A stretch of 64,000 nucleotides of DNA from Solen grandis (GCA_021229015.1 CM037787.1:37046720-37110719); one strand, 5' to 3'; shown: positions 23,334 through 35,856, counted from the first letter of the stretch. Notes: generated from the sequence alone by a model not told the origin. Numbers and translations are program-made.

Positions 23334-25236
23334 AACCTTAAAACCTTTGAAAGTATGACCCATTTGGCCAATCAATTATAAAAATACGTTTTCTGGTCAA
23401 TTGGAACTGTCTTAAGCGGTCAGTCGGGGGAACAAGAGAAAGCGACCGCTTAATGAAGGTTAAACATATACCAAAATTCTAATTTGGTAATATTAAAGCC
23501 GACCGCTTAATGCAGGTTGGTCGTTTGATACAGCTGGTCGCTAATACAGGTTTAACTGTTTTTAAAGCTACGCATCATTAACTTTAACATATTATCTTTT
23601 CTTTTTACCCAAACCAAGGCTTCCCATACGCATTTCTTGCAGAGACACAAGATATTTAATTTGGCATTTGATTGAAATGATCAACGACAACAACAGTCAG
23701 TAGCGATTTATAGATAACGACGAAATCAGTTGATTACGTCAAAAACAGTAGAAACATTGCGACGAAGCGTGTCATTCATCTTATAAAATTGTGTTATATA
23801 GACATTTCGAAATATATAAAATATATTCGGCCTTCACAGTAAAATGATATATTAGCTAAACGACCCATTTGATGTGGAAATCAATAAAACCTTTCCAAAA
23901 CTCAAGCCACTAAACGTTCTCCTTTAGTGTTTCAGGTTATGCTTAACGGAATATTTGGACTCTCAGTTCCTTGATTAGTTATTGTATGCATTTGTGAGTT
24001 GGACTTCAGGATTTTGCAGATACACGTCATAAATTTGTATATTCCCGAAAAAGACAGGTCACCGTTTTTAAGACTATGTTCTATAGATATTATGTAAAAT
24101 GTCATTAAAAATAATTCTTTATGGAACAACATTTTGTATCATAATATACACATTGCAGTATACACATATATGAACACACACTTTATGGTATAAGGGGTAC
24201 ACCATGTGTCTATATAATCCAAGTTATACTATCATATCAAAACCATGATTTATTTTATTGTAGTTTGATGTCCACTGATTAGACTAAAATTGAAATGAAT
24301 AAGATATACTTAGCCAGAACCGACCTCTCAGTACGTAATGTTCCAATTGAAGGTTGCGACTTACGTTTAACTTTGGAGAAATCAATCGGGACAGAAAATT
24401 AATGACATGTACTTTTAATTTCCACTTTTATTCAAATTGTACGATAATGTTTAATAATATCGTGTAAATGTAATGTAAATCTAAGACTGCATTTATATCT
24501 AAGACACCCATATATATATATATATTTAAACACACAAACATACAAAACTTGTCAAAATAGACCATTTTCTATTGATGCATAAAGATTCATTTGATATGAC
24601 GTTGAGAAGAATTTGAATTTTACACCAACAAGTCGTTGTACACTATCCCCTTTAAAAGGGCCGTGTTAAAAACACACATTATTTTCGCTCAACCTCCAAA
24701 ACATATTTGAAAAGTTTAATGTCTCAGAATGTTTTGGTGCAATCGCAGTATTCAGTTTACAAAATTGACAAAAATAAAATTGTTTGAATTTTGAGAAAAA
24801 AAAATCTACCAAAACGTTTACATTTTTTGATGTGTAAAACACATTAAAGTGCCTTTTATATGAGTGATCTTTTAATTTTATTTTGATACTAATTTCATTT
24901 TGAAATCTGAAATACTGACCGAAATACAACGACTTTGAAAATTGTGGTACAAAAAGTGCACTTGACTGACCTTTGACCTAATTTTTGGAGTTCGTGGGGA
25001 TCTTTGCAGCTGGCATCCGGCAAGACCACATGCTGGTTGTAATGAGCAACACCTGCAATGCATTCATTTAACTCTACCCTCCGACGCCATGGACCATAAT
25101 ATAGAGAAGACTTTTTTTGAAATGGACCCATACTATATAACTCTTTCATATTTTCACGTAACTACATCTACGTAATATAAATCTATGATATTTCGAGAAA
25201 TAAAAGTTATGTGTCAGTAGTACACACCACAGCAGG
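23334..25236. other. Intron 1 DNA; one short dispersed repeat
   Basis: GACCGCTTAATG-like motifs recur at about 23440-23540 (GCGACCGCTTAATGAAGGTT, then GCCGACCGCTTAATGCAGGTT-like). The rest is AT-rich without recognised elements. A TA tract lies at 24509-24525. Confidence 0.4.
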
Positions 25237-25275
25237 GTCTATGTTTGTTTGTCTGTTGGGTTTAACGTCCCACAC
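25237..25275 (+). repeat. Short dispersed repeat (TTGGGTTTAACGTCCCAC)
   Basis: TGTTGGGTTTAACGTCCCACA matches the motif near 44950-44975. It appears to be a fragment of a dispersed element. Confidence 0.4.
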
Positions 25276-26007
25276 AGCAGGCTCTATACACACTGAGAAA
25301 ATATGGCTAGAGCTGAAAGAATCAAACAAAAGAAAGAAAAGGAGGGTGAGGCAAATCTCTAGCAGGCTATGTATACACATCTAACTGTGTAATGACCTTT
25401 TATCTGAGATAAGGCAGACTGCCTCTCAGTTTATCTAACAAGCACAGGTATAAGAGACTTATTTACACGGTTTTATGTCTTATTTACTAGGGAGAAGATG
25501 AACTATCCATATTTAACAATGGATTGTTTGTTTGGAAGGTTAAATATTCTCTTTTTTTATTATTGCATAAAACATCACTTCATTTTTTAAATGCTATTTT
25601 ATTGATTCAACAAAAACTCAAACTTTGAACTGCAATACAATAACCAAATCAAGCCTGATCTTCAAAAACTGAATATCATTGGAATGAGCTTTTAAAGGAC
25701 TTAAAATTTTGTCACATCCTCTGTATAAAATATTTTTTCTTGTGGAGCTATATAGAGCAGAAGAAAAAAACAAACAATAATCGCAATATGACCTTGACCT
25801 TAATTTTTACTGACATCATTTGAAACCCAAAGCTACATAATCTGTAAAAAAATCATAAAGATTGAACAAACAAAAATGAAGACACAAGCTTCAAAAAACC
25901 TGAAACATCCTCTTTTTGATCACCCCCTCCCCATCTTGATGTTTCTAGAAGACAAACAATGCATTTCCTAAAGTCGCCACCCCATATATTCTGTGCATAT
26001 GTCTTAA

Positions 26008-28207
26008 AGGCGTTTGAGCGGGGTTTTTTCTATCGGACAATTTTTTCTCTAAAAAATTGCATATAAGTACTTTAGACTTTAACTAAAAGATATATGAATT
26101 AAAAATAGGGGGTCACCATGCTTGTTTTAGAGATTGAGCTTATGGTAGAACATCACTATCTGTTAAAATTGGTTGAAAAAAAAAATGACATTAAAAATAA
26201 GAAAGATTTGGTTTCTAAATACTGTCAAACATGCACTGAAAATACAAAACGGGCATAAAATCTCATTTGTGCCCAGACCAAAATGTACACGAAAACTATC
26301 CCAAAATTGTGAATTTTTATATATTTAGGTTTTCGTGGACTGCAACGCAGCCGCGAAAACCTACTGTTCTTCTTGTGTTTCTTTTTCCCTTTTTTTTTTT
26401 TCCATTATTATTATTCTTTGCACTTTTTTTGTGGCCGCTGTTGCAGCATGATTAGAAGTGCTACAAATATGAAAATTTCCATGCATACTCACATGTATCT
26501 GAAGTTGTGCACCATTAAGTTTGTTTTTCATTTTAGTACTAAATTTTGCCGCTAGGTGGCGTTTAGCATCAAAACATATAATTGCCGATAACTCTGTCAT
26601 TTGACATTTTATTTGTATGCAGTTTTTTGCATTCTGTTCTCTGTCAACTGCCCCTTTAAATATGATGAGTGGCAATATCCATACCTTTGAAAATTTTGAG
26701 CTAGAAGAGGTTGAATGTTTGAATCTTTGAAAAAATCTGGCAAATTAGGGTGTGTCCACGAAAAACATGCCCATTTTTGTTAGAGATTAGATACGCTCAT
26801 TCTGTTTTTTGAAATTGATTCCGAAGATCTTTGCGCACAAAATATATGGGGTGGCGATTTCAGAAAATGCATAAAATGGCTTTCAATAAGCGGTCAAAGT
26901 GCACTAAAATATGGAGGAAATTTTTTTTCGAGAATAGGCATTTTTTTAGTTTTTGGAGGATTCTGCCATTATTTTTTAATCAATCTTTATGAAATTTTCA
27001 CAGATTGTATTGTTTGTTGTTTCAAGGGACTTCACAGTTTCAAAATTTCAAAAAATGCAAAGGTCAAGGTCATATTGCGATTATTGGTTTTTTCTTTGAC
27101 CTTAAATATCTCAAAATCTAAAAATATTTTATCGAAAGAATATGGGTAAAATCAAAAGCCTCTAAAGAGTACTTTTTGAAGAATTTTAGTTTTTTCAGAT
27201 CGGGGTTGATTTGGTTGTTTGGTGGCAGTTTGAAGATTGGTCAAACTTTGAATTGATTTTAAAGCCTTTAAAGTTTAAATGTGTGATATATTTTGTCATC
27301 ATTGGAAAAAAGAATGTCTTACCTCGTCAACAAAAAAAGAATTTTGAAAATCTGTTGAGAATTGATGAATTTATAGAGAATTTAAATACATGACACAGAA
27401 TAAAAACAGAGAAAATTTGACAGAATGAGCACATCACTTGTTATCTATGTTCTATAAATAGATGCAGGCTCTGCTAGCTGTAACAGGTCATGAATGTATG
27501 TGTAAAACTAGCCTACTATCTCGCTTCCATAGTAGCAGGTAATTTAGTTATGCATCAACCCATCAGAGGTTTTACCATATAGCTACTATATTGGCTAAAA
27601 ACTCCCTGCAGTGATGACCAGCAATTAACAGGTCTGATCACAGCGGATGGGGGCCTGGCTCAGTGGAAGATCTCATTCCATTCGAGATGCTTTTAAGTCT
27701 TGGTCAAAGCTGAATTCACCAATGAAGGAAAAAACTAAGATATATAAACGTTTTGCATTTTGTTGTTTTTCTGGTATTTTAACTTGGCTGATCAGGTTTG
27801 AAACTGTTGATCATCACGAAAACCGTTGCATTTGCAGTATGCAAATCTAGTTTTATATATTTTTTTCTATATCAAATTTTTCTCAACAGACAGATTTTCT
27901 TTATTTTTTTTTTCAGAGTCAGTTTTCTGATATAAATGCTTTATGAAAATGTAAAAAAATACATACCTCACCAGATTATTTTTTAAACTAAAACTGCTTT
28001 TCTATTGAAATTTTAGCCAGATTTGCATAAAACACTAAAATGTGACTTTTGTACCTTCAACATTTGGCAAATACAGTTTTGATGATATTCTTAATACAGG
28101 AATCTAAAAATTTAGCTTTCTTATATCATTTTACTTAAAATAAATGAGAAATTCCAAAAGAATTTTTTTACCAAAATCAAAATCAGTCGTAACCCGCTGA
28201 AACGTCC
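26008..28207. mobile_element. TTAA-flanked MITE, itself interrupted by family B copy 2
   Basis: TTAA lies on both sides (26004-26007, 28208-28211). The ends are imperfect inverted repeats: CGTTTGAGCGGGGTT on the left, CGTTTCAGCGGGTT read inward from the right. Removing 26327-27850 leaves a non-coding element of about 680 bp. TTAA target duplications fit piggyBac or Kolobok-type MITEs; the superfamily is inference. Confidence 0.6.
26327..27850 (+). mobile_element. Family B Helitron-like element, copy 2, uninterrupted
   Basis: The 5' hairpin AGGTTTTCG/CGAAAACCT (26327-26362) and 3' hairpin TTTGCA-gta-TGCAAA (27831-27845) with CTAG (27847-27850) match copy 1. The interior is colinear with 16812-17923 and 19665-19988. 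No protein is encoded. TTTTATATATTT lies immediately outside both ends (26315-26326, 27851-27862), which is unexpected for a Helitron. Confidence 0.8.
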
Positions 28208-28756
28208 TTAAAAATCATATGAAGCCAACAGATTCTCCTATCTCATCTCTAACAAAATGGGCATTTTTTTCCGTTGACCTACCCTCATTTGCAAAGTTTT
28301 TGTAAGGTTGGAAAATTCAGCCTCTCCTAGCACATTGTTTTTCTGGAAGGCTGTCAACAAGAAACAGAATGAAAAAACCGCATTCGAATCAGACTTCACA
28401 TTTCTTTTAAGTTAAAAGCAAATGAGTGATTTAAAGCAAAATGCCCCCCCCCCCCCCCCCCCCCCCTCACATGTGGCAAATTTCGAAATAAGATTGAAAT
28501 TTTAGGAACAAGTTCAGATACATGTTAATGCATGTCTAAAATACCACAACTTTAGCTTTCCTCATCTTGCCAAATGTCGTGCAATAAAATAGAATCGCAT
28601 CACGATTTCACCGGTTTTTGCGAAAGCAATTCCATTCAGTTTACGAGTCGCATGGTCCGAATAAGAGCAAAGCTTGGTACTTATTCATGCTGTGATGTTG
28701 AATTAAAACAAGAGCAATCATTGATAATGACAAAAATATTCAATAAATATAACAAG

Positions 28757-29440
28757 AAGGCCAAGATGGCCCTGAATCGCGCACCTGAGAAAGATGACTG
28801 CTTAAGAAATAAAGATGTTAGAGTGTAAACAAAGTGAAATCTGGCTTTTTCTGTACTGAATGGGGGCATAATTCCTGAATTAACTGGCCGATATCAGCCA
28901 CAATTGAACCCCATCGCGAGATTATGGTCATTAACTTTGTCTTAAAGTTTGAAGATGATTGCTTAAAAATGAAGACGCTAGAGTGTAAGCAATAAGAAAT
29001 CTGGCAATTTTCTATAATAAAAGGGTCATAACTCCTGACCTAATTGACCAATCTCAACCATAATTGAGCTCAATCTAGACATTATGGTCATAAACATTGT
29101 CATAAAGTTTGAAGATGATTGCTTAAGAAATGAAGGTGCTATCGTGTAAACAAAGTGTAAATTGGCATATTTTGATATTAAAAAGGTCATAACTCCTGAC
29201 CTAATTGACCGATCTCAGCCGTAATCGAACTCAATCTAGACATTATAGTCATAAACATTGCCATAAAGTTTGAAGATGATTGCTTAAGAAATGTAGATGC
29301 TAGAGTGTAAACAAAATATAATTTGGTATATTTTGATATTAAAAGGTATATAACTCCTGACCTAATTGACCCATCTCAGCCATAATTGAACTAAATCGAC
29401 ACATTATGGTCATAAACATTGCCATAAAGTTAAATCAAAA
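28757..29440 (-). mobile_element. Family C element on the minus strand, 160 bp tandem core
   Basis: The left edge, AAGGCCAAGATGGCCCT then GAATCGCGCACCTGAG, is the reverse complement of the family C 3' terminus at 39845-39878. Inside are about four units of ~160 bp; GAAGATGATTGCTTAA recurs at 28951, 29111 and 29272, with a variant near 28790. The expected 5' hairpin was not found on the right, so it is probably 5'-truncated. Confidence 0.65.
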
Positions 29441-30794
29441 TCTGACCGAGAGTAGCTGAGGAATCAGTCAAATATATGCAAGAAATATAAAATGGGTTTT
29501 TTTTCTGCTATGTATAATGTAAGCCTTTTATTGTATTTTACTCTTATTTAATGATGTTTTATTGCATAAAATATAATATTAAAGACCAATGATACAACAT
29601 GTCTGAACAGTTTTATTAAAAATATAACATTTAAAAGAATGCAGCAGTGAGTCCTTGCACACAGTGGTAGTTTGGTAGTTTAGTTAAACTGTCATAGTTA
29701 TTGGGGGGGGGGGGGGGGGGGGGGTGAAAGAAAATAGAAAATGGGGGCGGGGGATGCTGCTTATATTCTCCGAACTATGAACAAAAAAATAAAAAATAAA
29801 AAAAGCACTGCCGTCATTTGTTCCAATACACACCGTTCATTCTCTCCTATGTAAGAAGTAGGATAGGTTGTCAGTTTGTGGCGAAGTATGTCAACAACTT
29901 ATTACACATTCGATTAGTATTAAAACTCTTTGGCTGCAAATTACCTGGAGATACGAGGTATTTATTGTTCATTCATACTGAAAAAAAACAAAACTAAAAC
30001 TAAGCCTATCGCGTTGCTACAGCAACTGAAAGTGATATTAACGTCAATATCTAAAATAGATAAATTAATATTTATTGTTTTAAAAAAATAAAATAAAAAG
30101 TGACATAGGCCTTGTAAAATCCAAAATCCGTCAAACATATAAACAACAATACAATATTGCTGCATAAATACTCTTAGACTTTGAAATTACCCAAGTAAAT
30201 CCGTGTGTGTTTGTAAATTAAATGAATTAACAGTGACGTATCTGTTCTACGTGACAATCACACTTTTTCGAAATAAGCTTATAATATAAATTTACTTTCT
30301 TCAGTGCGATGTTTAAGAATAATAAAATGATTATATAAAATGCCTATTATATTATAATCATTATAATTATTGTATGTTGGTCACGTCCCTAGTGGCCTTG
30401 TTTTTGACAGTAAGTAATAATAGAGTTAATACTCATTTGTTACTTTAAAGCAATGGACGCATTTATTCATTTATGAATTTACTATGTATTTACTTTCGCT
30501 TTGTCAAGCATTTCCTCATTAATACAATATCTTTTTCATGTTTGATTTTTTTCATTTCTCTCTCTCTCTCTCTCTTGAGGGAACATGCAAGTATGGCGAT
30601 TCAGTTTAAAATTATGAGAATTTTTGTAATAAACAGTACCCTAGATGAAATATATCTTTCATATTATTATCAACAAAAAAGTTTAAAAAAAAATAAAGTA
30701 AGTAACACATACATACTTTTAACAGATTTGTATCTGACTACGAAAACAATACAAATTACATGCAAAGTACGAAATTAAAAAACACAAAGTAAGG
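29441..30794. other. No recognised feature; G run and CT tract
   Basis: There is a long G run from 29703 to about 29724 and a CT repeat at 30556-30575. Open frames here are short and low-complexity. Confidence 0.5.
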
Positions 30795-31930
30795 GTAAGG
30801 ACCCATGAAATTATTCATTTTCCGTAAACAATAAGATAAACCATAGCTTGCAGAGAGCCTGCCTGTGGTAAATGCAGAGAGTCTGCCTGTGCATCAAAAA
30901 GTGATGTGCATAGAGACCTCCCGTGCAATGACAAAACCGAAAGTAAGGTGTTTTCAAGAAATTTACATTAAAATCGGCCAATTTATCGGTATCTTTTTGA
31001 AGAACATACTTAAAAGAATACATTCGATGGTCATATTATAGACATAATCAAACTTAAGCAATAATCAGCTGAAGCCTCTAGAAAGTGCCGAGGTTGTGTT
31101 TCATGTTGGTACATCACTTAACTGTTTGGCCGAGTTTCAGGTCGCAGTCGCTGATAATTGAAAAGTTCACACGCATATACATAGCTAAGTTACTCTAATA
31201 TTCCGTGCAACACTTAATATTGAGAAACTCACCTTTGAAAAGTGACCATTGGTCTGTTTCTTCCCCTTCCGTCCAGTGTTTGCTAGTGTTTATGGCAGAG
31301 AATGGCCGGTGCAAACGCAGAGAGCCTGCCGATATGGTTATGCACCGTGGGTATGGAACCATGATATTATTAATTTTTCGTAAACAAAAAGATAACCATA
31401 GCTTGCAGAGAGCCTGCCTGTGGTAAATGCAGAGAGTCTGCCTGTGCTTCAAAAAGTTGATGTGCAGAGAGACCTCCCGTGCAATGACAAAACCGAAAGT
31501 AAGGTTTTTTTCAAAACTTTTTCATTAAAATCGGCCAATTTATCGGTATCTTCTTGAAGAATATACTGAATAGAATACATTCGATGGTCATATTATAGAC
31601 ATAATCAAAGCAATAACCTGCTGAAGCCTGTAGAAAGTACCGAAGTTGTGTTCAATGTTGGTACATTATTTGACTGTTCGGTCGCGTTTCTGGTCGCAGT
31701 CGCTGATAATTGAAAAGTTTACACGCATATACATAGCTAAGATACTCTAATATTCCGTGCAACACTTAATATTGAGAAACTCACCTTTGAAAAGTGATCA
31801 TTGGTCTGTTTCTTCCACTTCCGTCCAGCGTTTGCTAGTGTTTATGGCAGAGAATGACCGGTGCAAACGCAGAGAGCCTGCCGATATAGCGATTTCCGCA
31901 GAGAGCCTGCCGATATGGTTATGCACCGTG
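30795..31930. repeat. Tandem duplication of a ~555 bp segment
   Basis: 30795-31352 and 31353-31930 are near-identical direct copies; CCATAGCTTGCAGAGAGCC is at 30841 and 31396. The segment has internal repetition of GCAGAGAGCCTGCC. No coding signature was seen. Confidence 0.85.
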
Positions 31931-32594
31931 TAACATGCCATCAATTTTAGCAAGTAGCTTGGCATTTAGCATTTATTATAATTGTTAATTTAAATTGAGA
32001 TCTTAAAAATGGTAGCTAAGAAATAGTGTAGACAAAATATTTTAAATAAAACTAATGGCGACATGTCGATCCCGCAACCTAAGATGAACCTTTCCCTCTT
32101 CATGTGACCTTGACACAACTTTTTTAGTGTGACACGTCTCATTGAGGCAAATTATTTGAAATTCCTTTGATCCAGGGACAAGGAAATCCAGCGCAATGAC
32201 TAAATTCTAAGTGTGACCCCTTGACCTTGGAACTTTGGACCCAACTCTTGTGCACAACACGTCGTCTCATATAGGCAAACATCACTGCCAAGATATTTGA
32301 AAATCCTGCAATTCATGTGTAAGTAACAGTCTAGAAAAGCAATTGCAGCATCATGAGCTTTGACCTCTAAGTGTAACCTTAACCCTGGAGGTAAGAACCC
32401 AACTCTTGTGCGCGACACTTTGTCATGTTGAGGCAAATATTTCTGCTAAATATTATTGGCAAATTCTGCAATTCATATGCTTAAGTTACAGCCTTGACAA
32501 GCAAATCTGGACAGCCCAAAGCACTAACGCAAATACACCGTGAGAACATTGTGGTGACAATGTTTAGCAAATGAGGATTTCTTTTTTTTCTAGT
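31931..32594. repeat. Diverged ~180 bp direct repeat, otherwise unrecognised
   Basis: Two similar segments (about 32200-32360 and 32380-32480) share CCCAACTCTTGTGC, CTGCAATTCAT and CAAGC motifs. The pattern resembles the tandem cores of Helitron-like elements, but no ends were seen. Confidence 0.45.
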
Positions 32595-32846
32595 AGTGAG
32601 TTTCGAGTAAGAAAAGTGAGTTTCGAGTTAAAAAAAAAGTGAGTTTCGAGTCTGAAAAAGTGAGTTTCGAGTTAAGAAAAAGTGAGTTTCGAGTTAAAAA
32701 AGGTGAGTTTCGAGTCAAGAAAAAGTGAGTTTCGAGACAAGAAAAAGTGAGTTTCGAGTCAAGAAAAAGTGAGTTTTGAGTAAAAAAATGTGAGTTTCGA
32801 GTCTGAAATTGTGAGTTTCGAGTTAACAAAAGTGAGTTTCGAGTCA
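32595..32846 (+). repeat. Minisatellite GTGAGTTTCGAGT, ~22-24 bp unit
   Basis: About eleven copies of AGTGAGTTTCGAGTcAAGAAAA with variable spacer length. The reverse-complement array is at 36166-36309. The LTRNSLF-type peptide repeat on the minus strand is a by-product. Confidence 0.9.
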
Positions 32847-33708
32847 GAACAGATGACAACTAAGTGTATATACTGTGCAGTGAACGGATAACAATGTGTA
32901 TGTTTTGGCGACTGTGTATATATTTAACATTTGTGTGTTTTAATTGCTTTTTACGGTAAAGTATATTGAAAAATAATCGGGAATCAGTTGCTTATATCAG
33001 CAGTGAGTTAAATATTTATATTACTCTGACATGTCGGATCGCTTAAGAAAAATCTATATCCCGGTAAACTCAAATAGTCAAGTCTATATCCCGGGTAACT
33101 GTAAAACAGCACGGATCATACACTCAGAAATTCCTGCAAATGGTTCAAATACGGCATACCTCATTCCGAAATAAACCATTTTAAAATGGTGCCGTTTGTC
33201 CTCCACATTTTTCATAATTTATTGGTTTGATATAAGAAATAAACACTTGTCAGCACATAAATAAACCTGTCACTTACGACTTTTCGGTATCGTCCCCCTT
33301 GACTACTCTTCTTTTGTTTTATTATTTTCCCTTTACCTTCTGGTTGAAGTTTACATACCGGCGAAACACGAATGTATTGTTGGTTTTGTTTATCGACAGG
33401 GAAGTAGTGTAAAATTAAGTATCATTCTTGAAGTGGACATTTTATTGTGCCAGTGATCCATTGTTGTATTTTGTTTGTTAACTTTTGCTGTATGCCAACA
33501 TCACTGACATTGTGACAGTAACATTCACTGACACGCACTCTAAAAACAAACATCAAAATAATCATTTGCATTAAAATAAAGATCATAAAAAAGCATTGGT
33601 TACATGACCGAAAGTAAGCAATCATCTGCATGAAATTGTATCAAACGATCCAGATTTTAACTATAAATAACTAATATGCGAAGATCCAGTTCTAGCAATT
33701 TGATACCA
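32847..33708. other. No recognised feature; SINE tail scrap
   Basis: GGTAAACTCAAATAGTCAAGTC at 33063-33084 matches the 3' end of the SINE. The rest is unrecognised intron DNA. Confidence 0.45.
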
Positions 33709-33730
33709 GGGGTGGGGGTGGGGGTAGGGG
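33709..33730 (+). other. G-quadruplex-type motif
   Basis: Four runs of at least four G are separated by T, T and TA, which fits the G4 consensus. Longer G runs follow at 33757-33766 and 33822-33840. Confidence 0.6.
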
Positions 33731-33860
33731 CAAACTCTGAAAATCACAGGACATAGTGGGGGGGGGAGTCCACCCTTTACCCTTTATTATGTATATTTAA
33801 TGCATAATATCCTAATCTCGGTGGGGGGGGGGGGGGGGGGAAATAGATGGTGAAAAAATT

Positions 33861-33925
33861 GTGGCCCGCCTGTGATTCGAACCCAGTGTCCAAGCACCTT
33901 ACCACTGAGCTATCAAGCCACACGA
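33861..33925 (-). mobile_element. tRNA-like head of a SINE (degenerate)
   Basis: On the minus strand, TAGCTCAGTGGTAAGG (box A-like) and GGGTTCGAATC (box B-like) lie between ends GTGGCTT and GGGCCAC that can pair. The interval is about 10 bases too short for a full anticodon arm, so it is a tRNA-derived repeat or pseudo-tRNA rather than a functional tRNA. Confidence 0.5.
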
Positions 33926-33931
33926 TCCAAA

Positions 33932-34327
33932 ACCTCCCGATTCACCACAAAGTACCAGTACCCGGCTACATATACCACCTTCAAATTTATAATCTGTCAC
34001 AAATTCTTAGACACAGAAGCATTGTGAAATGCTCTCGAGGTTCCGAAGTAGTTATCTAACTTGAATATTTCAGTTGTAAATATACATTCCTCCATGATCT
34101 TTACTGTATATACATTGAATGAAATAAAGATAGCTTTTTTTTTGTTTTTTTGCTGAATTCCCTGTGGTTAAATGTGTATGCAAGCTGATTTAAAATATAT
34201 GATTAATTGGTATAAAACATTAGATAAAGAATAATGTTAGCTACAACGAGTTGCCTAATTTGAGTGTTTATAAAGAATTAAGTTGATAAAGTTATTTGGC
34301 ACAGATGTTCCTTAGGTCACTCTCTAC
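33932..34327. other. No recognised feature
   Basis: AT-rich intron DNA with a T-rich stretch at 34136-34150. Confidence 0.4.
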
Positions 34328-34339
34328 CAAGATTGTTCA

Positions 34340-34615
34340 GGGGCTTCCGTGGCCGAGAGGTAAAGTCGCTGACTTTAACACTCACTTAGCATCTCACCGC
34401 GTGGGTTCGAATCCCGGCAGGGTCATTCGGATTTTCATGTGAGGAAGCCTTCCAGCTGGCTTGCGGTTGGTCGGTGGTTCTGCCCGAATGCCTCCGTGCA
34501 TTCGGGGTCTTCCTCCACCTGTAATTAGCTGGACGTCGATATATGACTGAAATACTGTTGAAGCGACGGTAAACTCAAATAGTCAAGACAGCTATTACGT
34601 CAAGTTAAGTCAACT
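34340..34615 (+). mobile_element. tRNA-derived SINE, copy 2, with 12 bp target duplication
   Basis: It has box A-like TGGCCGAGAGG and box B GGGTTCGAATCCC, with the same body as 19396-19644. CAAGATTGTTCA occurs immediately before (34328-34339) and after (34616-34627), giving exact boundaries. The target was a family C-like sequence. Confidence 0.92.
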
Positions 34616-34627
34616 CAAGATTGTTCA

Positions 34628-34856
34628 AATTATTTTGATCCTTTGAAAAAAAGGCCGCCAGGGGGCTAAGCCCATTTTCCTTATATGTATACAGTACAAA
34701 TTTGAAAATTCTTCTTGTCCTAAAGTACTCACTCGATTTATGGCTTGCACAGGGCAGAACCAATTTTTCACAATATCATAAGATATTTGCTGTTTCTTTT
34801 CCTCCCACTAATACCTGGTTCTCAGGTGAGCGACCCAGGCAATCATGGTCCTCTTG
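34628..34856 (+). mobile_element. Family C element, 3' terminal part
   Basis: It ends with CTCAGGTGAGCGACCCAGGC, then AATCATGGTCCTCTTG, a decayed version of the family C terminus. The upstream flank of the SINE (34300-34327) probably belongs to the same element. Confidence 0.55.
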
Positions 34857-35462
34857 TTAAATTACCACTGCGTTTTTATTTTCAGTCTATCATGCTGAAG
34901 TTAATGTCAAATTGAACAGCATTGATTAATCATTTTTAATATGAAAATGATATTTTAATTAACCTGAAGATAAAAGCTTTATACCCAAGAAGGTAAACTG
35001 TTTATTTTGTTGAAAGATGAACCTATACCGTTTTTCTTTACTTTGCATTTCTTTTCTTTTTTGTGCTAATATACGTATTATAGGAATTATGTTATCTAAA
35101 AATATGAATTTCAAGAGCTTTTTAATGGTGTAGTATACATTTTGATTTTTGAAGCAGAAATATTGAAATTATAGGAAAATGAAAATTCTGCTCCTGTATG
35201 TAATTTATTTTAAAAAAATCCCTTGAATTTGTCATTCAAGATGGCTGCCAAAAGTAGAGATATTCACAGATGTGGAAACTATGTATATTGGTTCAAATAT
35301 GTTGTATTACAAATACCAAAGAGTAACAAACAAAAGCAAATATTCCTTAGTGAATTTGTCCAGAACCCACAGTATTTTATACAAATATAGATAATCTTAT
35401 AAATTGGGTTAACCAATCATCCAATACCATTTCTGTTGAAAGTGTTGTATTCAAAATTTTGT
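34857..35462. other. No recognised feature
   Basis: AT-rich intron DNA without a recognisable frame or repeat. Confidence 0.45.
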
Positions 35463-35573
35463 ATGTTTGCTTGTGAGGTGTTTTGGGGGATGGATCCCCG
35501 ACCCCCTAACACCAATTACGGGGAGAATAAATGGGCTACTTGATAGCTGAAGTTATAAATAATAATAATAAGG
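35463..35573 (+). mobile_element. Retroposon 3' tail ending in (AAT)n
   Basis: GGGGAGAATAAATGGGCTACTTGATAGCTGAAGTT, or a close form of it, followed by (AAT)n matches the tail at 20426-20518. Confidence 0.5.
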
Positions 35574-35806
35574 TTGATCAATATGACAGTTATTTCTCAG
35601 ATGACGTTATTTTTAACTGTATATTTTTATAGTCACTCAACAATAAGAATGATTTAGTGTAAATATGGACAATTATATTTACGGAAAGTGAAAAAAAAAT
35701 CACGTAATCATTTTCTGCTATAAAAATAACCACGCATGCATAGAAAAAATGAGTAATAAGAGTTATACTGGATGTATAATTTAGTGACAGTAAAAAATAA
35801 TTTATG

Positions 35807-35856
<50 letters not shown>

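Larger units (their letters stand above)
25500..28480 (-). mobile_element. Family B relative on the minus strand, split by a nested insertion
   Basis: The minus-strand sequences of 25595-26003 and 28212-28440 carry family B core blocks, such as AATATATGGGGTGGCGA, AAGGTCAAGGTCATATTGCG and AATGCGGTTTTTTCATTCTGTT. Between them lies a TTAA-flanked element. Exact ends were not resolved; a C26 run at about 28441-28466 blurs the right end. Confidence 0.6.

Noticed and set aside
22953..23375. Cys/Val/Tyr-rich proteins of ~90-126 residues
   Set aside because: All three frames are open because the DNA is a TGTATTGTG-type minisatellite; composition is low-complexity.
32590..32859. LTRNSLF peptide repeat protein
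   Set aside because: It is the translation of a 22-24 bp minisatellite; the inverse array gives the same peptide on the other strand.
33861..33925. Functional tRNA gene on the minus strand
   Set aside because: Box A and box B are present but the anticodon arm is too short and the T stem has a mismatch; it fits a SINE head.
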